DNA from: Baffinella frigidus | Lineage: Eukaryota; Cryptophyceae; Cryptomonadales; Baffinellaceae | Assembly: GCA_026770585.1 (NCBI GenBank) | Contig: MU646389.1 | Coordinates: 30,095-42,341 of the forward strand | Length of the DNA stretch: 12,247 nt | Direction of reading: 5' to 3' | Part shown: piece after piece, positions 1-9,600 of the stretch | Numbering within the stretch: the first letter of the stretch is position 1 | Layout: every line of letters begins with the position of its first letter | Translations under genes and position numbers: made by a program | Notes under the pieces: generated by a model | The model's database searches: none | What the model was told of the DNA's origin: nothing | The model's input: only the letters and a program-made list of their open reading frames with translations

Positions 1-26
1 AAACCCTAAACCCTAAACCCAACCAG
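1..26 (+). repeat. 3' end of an upstream intron with CCCTAAA units
   Basis: About three AAACCCT units are followed by the acceptor AACCAG at 21-26. The next base begins a coding frame that stays open through the rest of the gene model. The array is therefore intronic, not a chromosome end. Confidence 0.75.
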
Positions 27-666
27 GTGCATGATATGCCCGACCGGCAAGTACTCAGTGAAGCGGGCGCTGGCGACGAACCCAAGCCTTACCGTGGATA
101 ACCTCGAACTGGCCGGCTCCAAGTGCTTCCGCTGCCCAAGCGGTGAGTCAGGCGCCCACAGCCGTTGACTAAACCGTGCACGGTTTGTACCAGGGTGATG
201 ACTAATCCGGGCAGGTCTGCTGACGCGGTCTTCCGGAACCCACAGGCGCGCAGTGCGACGGCGGCAGCTCGGTCGTCCCCCGGCCCGGCTACTACAGCGG
301 CGAGTCCGCGCGTCGCTCTCTCTTCCGAGACGAGCACCTGCCCTTCTTCAAGTACCCACCTGGCGCCTTTGTTCCAGTGTCCAACGGCTCTAGCTCGCTC
401 GACACCCGCACACTCCGACGCGCCGACGACGAAGAGGAGGAGGCGGATGCCTTTGCGGCGGAGTTTGAAGTTAATGTCTTCCCTTGCCCGCCGGACTCGT
501 GCGAGGGCGGCGGGAAGTGCGCCGAGGGCCGGACGGGCCCCGTGTGCGGGGTGTGCATGGAGGGCTGGGCGATGTCCAGCGGGCGCTGTGCCAAGTGTGA
601 AGGGGACCCGGCGGCTACCATGGTGGTGGGCGGCTTGTTCGGCACCGTCATGTTCTGTGTCGGGTG
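27..666 (+). other. Cys-rich extracellular domain (exons 1-2)
   Basis: Residues 1-160. Exon 1 opens with C-x-x-C-P-T-G-K-Y-S, the pattern of GCC2/GCC3 (ephrin-receptor-like) repeats, then C-F-R-C-P-S-G-A-Q-C-D-G-G across intron 1. A linker with an acidic run (D-D-E-E-E-E) follows. A second Cys cluster, C-P-P-D-S-C-E-G-G-G-K-C and T-G-P-V-C-G-V-C-M-E-G-W, ends in C-A-K-C just before the first membrane span. The T-G-P-x-C-x-x-C element next to a membrane span is typical of multispan Cys-rich proteins in algae and oomycetes. I infer a disulfide-bonded ectodomain. More Cys repeats probably lie upstream, because exon 1 starts in mid-domain. Confidence 0.75.
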
Positions 667-3600
667 GTACGTCCCCGCGCCACTCGGAACCCCAGGGCCA
701 ACACACCCTCAACCCATAGCTCTCAACCGAGCGTGCACCATGATCCTGGACACCCATGCGTTGCCGGCGCGGTAGGGCTGGTGGAGGTCCTAGAGTCGTG
801 GATATATCACTTGCCCTAAACCCTAAACCCCGCACTATCAAATGCTGAAACACTGAGTGCTAAACACGAGACACAAACCCAGGTACTACATCGCTTGGAG
901 AGTTCTTCTGGCGAAGGACAAGAAATCTGAGGTTTTTCAGGGGTTGGGTCTAGGGGCAGAGGGTGGGGTCTAGGATTGAAGGTCTGGTGTTCATTTTTGG
1001 GGCTAGGGTTCAGGTTCAGGGCATATAGTTTAGGGGTGAAAGCTTCATCTCCGGTGTGAGGGGTGGTGGTTGATGATTTGGTCGACGCCCCGCAACGCTG
1101 ACAAAGCTCCCCGTCGTGCCATCAGGGAAAATCAGAGGACTCAGATGACGAAGAAGAAGAAGCGAGCGCAGTTCATCGTCTGGAGGTGTGTCCTCCTCCC
1201 AAAACCCTCCCCTCTGTGTCTCGCATCACATTTGAACAACAGGGGTCCAGCCGTTGACCGCAAACCTCATATCCCCACCCCAACACCGCAAGCCCGCGAC
1301 CCCAACCCTTGCATCCACCCCGCAGGCGTTCCTGCGGCGCTTCGGGCTGTCGGTCTTTGCGCGGCGGCTGGGGCAGCTGCACCAGTTCGTGCATTCGCGC
1401 ACCAAGATGCTGCAGAAGATGCTGCTGGTAGTTCGCGCGGAGGCCACGCGCAAGGACGCGCTTCCAGTCCAGGGCCTCGTCAAGATCCTCATTGGCTTCT
1501 TCCAAGTCCTCTCGTCCTTCATGAATACCTTCCCGGTATGCCCGTCCCACACTTTGGAACTGAGGATGTACGTGCGGCGAAACGGACCTAGCACCCTCAA
1601 CCCCCGACCTCAATCGCAAACACACAAAACAAAATCACAAACGCAATTCAAAAGGAAAGTGTTTTGCGATCTGTGTGCACTCGCTCTCAAACACAGCCAC
1701 GCAGCGTAAATAACACAAGGCGTGGGCGCGGGCGTGCAGGTGAAGTTTCCGGACAGCGAGGAAGAAGTGATGAAGAAGACCTCGGTGCTCTCCTTCGACA
1801 TCATCGCCCTGCCTGGCGCCAACTGCGTCGCCGCGCAATTCTCCTACACCCAGAAGCTGCTCCTCTACACCATGATCCCACCCATCTGCCTGGCCGCGCT
1901 CATCACGCCGCTCGTGGTGGTGGTGGTGCTTGGGAAGGGGTGGTTCAAGGGCGTAAGGGAGCATCCTAAGTACCAGGCTGTCTATGCCAACACCTGGCAG
2001 TACGGTCGACTCCACACGCCTACACCCTACACCCCCCAAACCCCAAACCCCAAACCCTCAACCCCAAACCCCAAACCCTAAACCCCAAACCCCAAACCCC
2101 AAACCCCAGACCCCAAACTCCAAACCCCAAACCCCAAAACCCAAACCCCAAACCCTTAAACCGAAGCCTCAAGCAGGGGTGATCTTCCTGTTCCTGGTGT
2201 ACCCGACGGTGGCGGTGGCATCGTTGCGCGCCTTCGTGTGCCAGGTGTATCTTCGTGTGCCTTCGTGTGCCTTCATGTCAATTCGTGTGCCGTCGTGTGC
2301 CAAACCCCAACCCAGCTAAAGCAAATAGCACAATGCGTAGGGCATGTGGGATGCTCGCGCTGGTTGTTTGGCACTAAATGACCAATCTCTCTCGTGTGGC
2401 AGGACCTCAAGCGCGAGGGCAACCGCCTCAAGGCGGACTTCAATGAGCTTTGCCCCCTCGACAACATGAGGAGCTTCATCTTCCTGTACGGGCCTGCACC
2501 CTACACCCCGAACCTTGAACCCTCAACCCTCAACCCTGACCCTAAACCCTGAACCCTGAACCCTGAACCCTCAACCCTAAACCCTAAACCCTAAACTCTA
2601 AACCATGAACCCCAAACCCTAAACCCTAAACCCTAAACCCTAAACCCTACACTCTAAACTCTAAACCCTAAACCCTAAACCCTAAACTCTAAACCCTAAA
2701 CCCCCTAAACCATAAGCCCTAAACCCTAAATCCTGAACCCTAAACCCTAAACAAGGTACTCGGTGGTCTGCGCGGCCATCTACCCGGTAAACCCTAAAAT
2801 CAATATGCGCTGTTTGAACTGTTTTGTTTTGTTTTGTTTCGATTTTGTTTTCGATCCAGCATTTGTGCTTGGTGTTGACACGGTTAACCATTGGGGTAAA
2901 CGAACCTGGGGGCCAAATTTCACTCAACCCTGAACCCTTCACCCTGAACCTTATGTGCTCCACCCTGCCAGGATGCTCCCGCGACTCAAGGCTTAAAACC
3001 ACATCGCCTCACAGCACCATACGATGTGAACCCGAAACCTCTTTAATTAACCGAGGTTGTTGGCTGATGGACTCAGGTCGGGATCCCCGCATTCCTGTAC
3101 TGGGTGCTGCACATCTATCGCGTGCCGGGCATGGCGCGGAAGAAGAGGAAGCAAGCCATCATCTCCGCCCTCATTGGCAGCTACAAGCGCCAGGTGCAAT
3201 TCCTCCCCCTTAACGTGAACCAACCATGATTCCCGAACTAGATTTCTCCACCCTGAACCCGAAACCCGAAACCCGAATCCCAAAATCCTAAACCCGAAAC
3301 CCGAAACCCGACATCCTAATCTCTAAACCCGAAACCCTGAACCCGACACCCGCAACCCTTAACTATGAACTATGAACGTTGGACCCTGAACCCTGAACTG
3401 CAAACCCTGAACCCTGAACCTGAATGAGCCCTGAACCCTGAACCCTGAACCCGAAACTCTGAACCCTGAATTCTGAACGCTGAAGCCTGAAGCCTGAACC
3501 CTGTGCGCAGGAGACGAACTCAGAGCTGGAGCATCTGACGTCAAGCCTGGGGATCCGTCTGGGCGGGGGCGACTCAGCCTCGCTCGAAAAGTTCAAAGTA

Positions 3601-6600
3601 TACCCTCAACCCCACACCCTAGGCTCTAACCCCTAAAACCCCCTTCACAACTCAACCCCTAAATACTAAACACTAAACCCTAAACCCGCAGGCGCGCGTG
3701 AACAAGCTGTTCAAGAAGATGGACCAGGACAAGTCCGGGAAGCTGTCCGTCTCCGAGATCTCAGACCACCTGAAGCGAACGGGGATGGCCGCGCTCGAGC
3801 CGGACCACATCCGGGCGCTCATCGGGAAGTATGATGACAACGACGACTTCGAGCTCGACCCTGACGAGTATATCCTAAACCCTACCCTTCAACCTAAACC
3901 CTGAACCCTACCCTGAAACCTAAACCCTAACCCCTGAACCCTACACCCTGAACCCTCAACCCTAAACCTTAAACCCTGCCATGAAACCTAAACCCTAAAC
4001 CCTAAACCCTAAACACCAAACCTTAAACCCTAAAACCTAAAACCTGAACCCTAAACCCTGAAGTAGGGCCTGAACCCTAAACCCTAAAACCTAAAACCTA
4101 AAACCTCAACCCCAAACCCGAAACCCTCAACCCCAAACCACCTTCCCCCAAACAGGTTCCTGCACATGATGCTGAACCATGAGACCAAGACGGCGCTCTT
4201 CGACGGGTGCAACCCTAACCCCTAACCCCTAAACCCTAAACCTTAAACCCTAAACCCTGAACCCTAAACCCTGAACCCTGAACCCTGAACCCTGAACCCT
4301 GAACTCTGAACCCTGAACCCTGAACCTTAAACCCTAAACCCTAAACCGCAAGGCACGAGACGTGGGAGCAGCTCGGTGAGAACGTCGACCAGATGCGCGT
4401 GCTCTTCTCGCACGACTGGTCTTCCTTCGACCCTCAACCCTAAACCCTAAACCCTAAACCCCAAACCCTAAACCCTAAACCCTGAATCCTAAACCCTAAA
4501 CCCTAAACCCGTACCCCTAGCCCGTGACCCCTGAACCCTGAAGCCCTGACCCTGAAGCAGGCTCCGGATCGAGGAGAACGCGCGGCGGTGGAAGACGAAG
4601 TACATCATGGAAGGCGACAAGCGCGGGGTGTTCCGGATGGAGAACGCGCTGCGGGTGCACGGCGACGCGGTCAACGCGCGGGAGATCGAGGGGGAGGGGC
4701 TGAGCAAGGCCGTGCTCCGCAAGAAGCTCACGTTCCTCGCGGAGCGCCTCCTGCACAAGGGCGTCATCTCCATCAACGCGCTGTCGTGGGACGGGTCATC
4801 CCTACACTCTACACCCTACACCCTACACCCTACACCCTACACCCTACACCCTAAACCCTAAACCCTAAACCCTGCACCATGAACCATGAACCCTGAACCC
4901 CTCACCCTTAACCCTAAACCTTCAAGCTTAACTCTTAACCCTTACACCCCCCCCACAAAAAAACAGGTCGGACGGGGAGGAGGAGGAGCTGGCGTTGCTG
5001 CACATCGGCTTTCTCTTCAAGAACTACGAGGTGCCCATTCCTCAACCCTACCCCCTACACCCTTAACTCTTAACCCTAAACCCCACGCCCTATACCCGAA
5101 ACCCGAAACCCGAAACCCGAAGCCCGAAACCCTGAACCCGAAACCCGAAACACTAAACCCCCAAATCCTAACTGTTACAGCCCAAATCCTCAACCCTAAA
5201 TCCGCACGGCAGGTGTCGAAGTGGTACTTTGAGATCATGGAGATGTTCCGGAAGCTGCTCACCACCTCGGTGCTGGTGTTCATGTTCCCGGGGTCTGCAT
5301 CCCTCTCCCTCTCTCTCCCTCCCCCTCCCCCCCCCCCTCCCCCTCTCTGCCTCCCCCTCTCCCCCTCTCTGTCTCTCTGTCTCCCCCCTCCCTTTCCACC
5401 ACTTCGGTTTTCATGTTCCCCGGGTCCTCCCCCCTAATTCCTAAACCCTAAACCCCACACTCCAAACCCCAAAACCCAAACCCAAAACCCCAAACCCAAA
5501 ACCCCAAACCCAAAACCCCAAACCCCAAACCCTGAAGCACACACCAGGTCGCCGGTGCAGCTGGCGTGCGGATTCCTCCTGGCCTTCCTGTTCCTAATCC
5601 TGAACCTGCGGTATACCCCAAACCCTAAACCCTAAACCAAGCCCTAAACCCGAAACCCGAAACCCTAAACCCTAAACCCTAAACCCCAAACCCGTAACTC
5701 CTCTCCCCTAACCCCAAACCCCTAAACCCTGAACCCTGAACCCTAAACCCTAAACCCTAAACCCTAAACCCTAAACCCTAAACTCCTGCAGGCTGAAGCC
5801 GTTCGCGGACATCCGGCTGGAGCAGATGCAGATCTGGGCGCTCCTCGCCCTCTGCCTCACGATCTTCTACGGGGTCAATCTCTTCACAGACTACAAGGTC
5901 GCAGAGTTCGAGGGGCTCAAGGAGCCCAAGAGCTCCTGGGAGCGGAGCATGGTCGAGTACGGGGTGCTGGTCATGCAGTTGTCCGTGGCGCTCCTCCCCT
6001 TCTACACGGTGCGCGGTCGCCCCTTGTCAGTACTAATCCGGACACGACTGGCTTCGTGTCCTGACAGTCGCTGCGCCTAACCCTAAACCCTGAACCCTAA
6101 ACCCTGAACCCTGAACCCTAAACCCTCAGCCCTCAACCCTAAATCCTGAGCCCTAAACCCCTAACCTAACCCATAAATTCTTGGCGCAGATGGCGGCGGA
6201 GGCCTCTTGGAACCCCTTCAACATCTACCAGCGCTGGAAGGAGCACCGTGCGGAGATGCGCGAACAGAACAACACTGACGGCGAGTACGCCCGAGAGGTC
6301 GCCCCCCCCCCTGCAACCCACGCAGATGTAGGGTTTGGGTTAAGGGTCGGGGTTCATGGCTTAGGGTGTTGTGATTTAGGATTTAGAAGGGAGGTGCGGT
6401 TGGTTTTGTCTCGTGACTGTGGTTGGTGTGCGAATCGGCAAAACACGTTTTTCACTTCGCGTATGTGAACCTTAGCTTGGGGGTTGTTTTGCGAATAGGT
6501 GGACGAGGACGAGAAGAAGACCGCCAAGAAGCTGCAAGACAAGGAGGATGAGGACAAAAACAAGGCCGCTTTGAAGGGATCTGCTCTGGAGGAAGAAACT

Positions 6601-9600
6601 CCGGTTTGTCTCCTGCCAGATCGCGTGCATACCCTGCATTCTCTTTCAGTTCAACGGTGTTGTCGCTCAGCCTCTCTCGAACTTTCTTTTGCTCGGGAAC
6701 GTGTCACGCAGCGCCTGATAACTGTTCCATTACTCAGACTCTTGCTCTCGGCACCGACAATCCCTTCACAGTCCCCATCGCAACCGCCTCGCACCCCACC
6801 CACTTCCATCTACGCCCCCTAAACTCCAAACCAGCACCAGGACTCCATAACCCCTGACCCATTTCAACATTTCAGCGCGGGCAGGCGAACCCGGGTATCG
6901 CGGCGAGGAGGCACATGGTCATGAAGGACTTGGTGGATGCGACGCCCCTAGGTGCGCCATCTCCAAGAAGCAGGGCTTTTCTACAGAACCAGTTCCAGTG
7001 TCCGCCTATGGTGGGAGCTAAAAGAACCTCAAGGACCATCTCGCCTCACGATCGAGAAGATAGCATTCCAGTCTCGGGTTTCGGGTCCAGAACGCTTTGG
7101 CTGATGTCCTTCCCCTGTTACAGAATCAAGTCATGTTTCAGCTTGGCTCTCTGCGAACGAAGAACAGCACGTCCCATGTGGCCCCTGGCAAGCCAGCAGA
7201 AACAAAATCATGGATACTTTAAGCTGAAAAATTGGTCGGTGTAGTTAGGAGTGGTGCACTTTCTCCGGCGGGTCCTGTCCTGTCTTGTCCGTGTGGAACC
7301 TCCTCCGCAGCTTCGTACCCAGTCCTTTAGGTTTTAATTTCGCCCAACATATGCCAACGACACGCCATTCCGTAGAAGGGATCTGCAGAGAAAGCATTTT
7401 TGCTTTCGGATCGCGTTTAGCTCTCCAGTGCAGAGGCTCTCCACTCCGAGGCTGCGTGGCCGTTTCATCCTCCGACGCTTCGTGACCTTTCTCTGTTCGC
7501 AGGGCGCACGTCTTCCTGTCCGGATTCTGCAAAGATTTCTTCCGAAGAACACTCCGGACACTCCGGGGTGGACGTGGAAAGTGGTCTGCCTTCAGCCGCT
7601 ACCCCCGGCGGACGCCGCTACTCCCTCTTCCAGTTCGGTCAGTTTCTCGTTCCGGAATCACATTTTGATGTTGTTGTAAGGTCATGGTTGAGGCTGTGCA
7701 GCGGTGCTAGGTTTCGCAACATTGAAAACTGCAGTCCGTGCGGGATAGGTAGTCCACTATGCACACATATCCTGCAACGCATGCACTGAATCATCCTTAC
7801 AATTCACTTGGGTGGCTTGCCTCTCCTTGGAAAGGCCCCTTACGACGCCTGCGTCCACTTTACCTGCGAGGCGCTCCTGCGCAGACCCTCCCCTCCTTCT
7901 CCGAAGCCTGATGGTTGATTGCTCGCAGGGCGCCGGTCGTCATGCCCGGACCAGGCTGCGGGTTTCTCGGACGGGCGGGACGCGGACAGTGGTGCGCCTC
8001 CGACCTCAGGACGCCGATCTTTCTTCCCTTCCATCATGAGCCCGCGCCGGAACACTGTCACGTCCCCGACATCCACCGAATCCCCCGAAACGCCTGTGCT
8101 CATGTCCCCCAACACTCCTCCTGCCACGTCTCCCAGCACTCCAGGCGCGCCCCCGGTGTCTCCATCCTACTGGGATGCCGCGAACATCCAACCCGGGTCG
8201 CCCGCAGCCGGGATCAAGTGGGGCAGCACTCCGAGCAGCAGCCGCCGGAAGTCGCTGCCCTACCTCGACGCGAGCGCGAAGACGGGCGAGGAGAGTGGCC
8301 CGGAAAAAGAAGCAGCGGCGATGAGGGCCCGGGGGTTGTACGATTCGACCCTTTCGCCCTTAGAGCGCACGATGTCGGCCCCGGTGGCAACGACGCTCGC
8401 CGGCAAAATGGTGTTCGTCACCGTTGCGCGCCACGGGGCCGAGCCTTCGGACGCGGATATCAGCCCGTGGGAATCGGAGGCAGGCGTCGCCCCAAGGCCC
8501 CCCCCCATGTCGGGTGCGCACGCGCATCGCCGCCAGTCGCTCCCTGACATCTTGGAGCACCCCAAGAAAGGTGCGCTTCCTAGCAGCTCCCTGTCAATCT
8601 GATCTCGTTGCACTAATTTGGTGACGCCGAGCTCTTTTTTACTCCAAAGTTGACAGAGTTTTAACACAGACCCAGATATAATCTTGATATTAGTCCTTGG
8701 ACCTTGATGGGCACTGCCGAGGACGTTCCAGTTACGGCCGTGTGTGTGACCGCTATGGTTTTCTCTAAGGAATCGACTTGTTCCTCAAAAGGTAACTTTT
8801 TCCTGCAGCAGGATCTTCTGCCACGTGTTTTGCCAAGTGAATGGCGTTTACACCGGCACTGGAAAGTATATAGATATAAAAGATTGAGTGAACCTCGCCT
8901 GACTGCCCGGGTGCTTTGTTCGCAGCTCCCAAGGGCAAGAAGAAGCGCAAAGACAAAACCAAAGACGGCACCAACCCCACGACCCCGAAGAGCCCGCGCG
9001 ATCCGCTCTGGCACTCTATCGACGGCAACTCGGTGGTGCGTAGTCCTAAACCCTGGACCACCTTGGACCACACGACCTACACTCTGAACCCGAAACCCAA
9101 ATCCCGGGAGCCTGACTTGATCCAGCCCTCTCAGCTGGAACTGAAACACGGGATTCACTTTGCGCTCGACACCCACACATCATGGCGTTTCGATGATTGG
9201 TCTGATGAACTTTTTATTTCAACCTCAAACTCTAAACCCTAAACCCTAAGCCCTAAACCCTAAAAGGTGAGCGGGTCGCCGATGATGAGATCCTTCGCAG
9301 CCGAAGGGTTTGCCGCGGCGGCGCCGCAGACTTCTCCGGCCAGAACAGGGAGCGATCCGTGGAGCTGGTTCAACAGCCTCACCAAGGTTGCTGCCTCGAC
9401 CCCACTGGCCCTTAGCTAGCGCCATTGTCTGCATCTGCAATGGGGAGACCCCCTTTGCAGGCAAACGACTCCGCCTTTCGTTGCCGGCGTTGGTTGCCTC
9501 AACACGCAAATCCTGCCTCTCCTTGCTGAGACCCCTATCACGCGAAAGCCGCCTCAGGAAGGTTCGCGGGCCTATGCAACATTACCAGCGAATGAACGTC

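Larger units (their letters stand above)
601..3193 (+). other. First membrane block, about five spans (exons 2-10)
   Basis: Hydrophobic segments lie near residues 162-184 (split by intron 2), 262-284, 325-350 (which contains a run of five valines), 374-396, and 420-446 (split by introns 8 and 9). Exon 4 adds a short acidic linker (residues 196-215) between spans 1 and 2. Exon 5 carries a basic amphipathic stretch before span 2. A luminal-type segment with F-D-I-I-A-L-P-G-A-N-C sits between spans 2 and 3, and Y-P-V-G-I-P marks span 5. The block ends in a basic patch, R-K-K-R-K (exon 10), which fits a cytosolic side. Span counts are by eye and may be off by one. Confidence 0.7.
3511..5030 (+). 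other. Cytosolic-type loop with an EF-hand pair (exons 11-16)
   Basis: EF-loop 1 is residues 513-524 (D-Q-D-K-S-G-K-L-S-V-S-E), with the standard ligand positions D, D, S, S, E, Gly at position 6 and Leu at position 8. EF-loop 2 is residues 550-561 (D-D-N-D-D-F-E-L-D-P-D-E). It has acidic or Asn residues at the ligand positions but Phe instead of Gly at position 6. The final Glu codon of loop 2 is split by intron 12, and exon 13 continues with F-L-H-M-M-L, the exiting helix. Exons 14-16 encode charged helical sequence ending in an acidic run and then G-F-L-F-K-N-Y-E, which leads into the next membrane block. Calcium binding is well supported by the motif. Its effect on the protein is inferred. 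Confidence 0.85.
5213..6297 (+). other. Second membrane block, about four spans (exons 17-20)
   Basis: Y-F-E-I-M-E-M-F-R-K-L-L (residues 704-715) precedes a hydrophobic stretch at 713-725 that is cut by intron 17. Further spans lie near 729-747 (exon 18), 759-778 (exon 19) and 800-823 (exons 19-20). The segment between the last two spans is charged (residues 779-799). The pattern of an amphipathic E-x-x-E-x-x-R-K-L helix followed by closely packed spans is shared by large Cys-rich multispan proteins of protists. Exon 20 continues into a charged juxtamembrane helix (Q-R-W-K-E-H-R-A-E-M-R-E). Confidence 0.7.

Noticed and set aside
1-20. Chromosome end (telomere) at the window start
   Set aside because: Only about three units are present. 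They are followed at once by a splice acceptor and coding sequence, and similar arrays recur in many introns.
2022-2163. Translation of the heptamer arrays as Pro/Asn/Lys repeat proteins
   Set aside because: The open frames arise because CCCCAAA and CCCGAAA lack stops. They run into a stop or break the frame of the next exon, and splicing removes them cleanly.
4419-4430. Extension of exon 14 to TTCGA at 4430 with a non-canonical CC donor
   Set aside because: The GT at 4419-4420 gives a canonical junction in the right phase (H-D-W-L-R-I-E).
2022-5785. CRISPR-like arrays
   Set aside because: Units are contiguous seven-base repeats without spacers, in a eukaryotic gene.
7229-7243. 15-base match (inverted) between intron 22 and 10874-10888
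   Set aside because: Flanking bases do not align, and a match of this length somewhere in 12 kb on either strand is not improbable.
8866-8882. TATA-box-like sequence in intron 24 as an internal promoter
   Set aside because: AT-rich stretches of this length are expected by chance in a 355-base intron, and no start codon or separate gene follows. The next exon continues the same frame.
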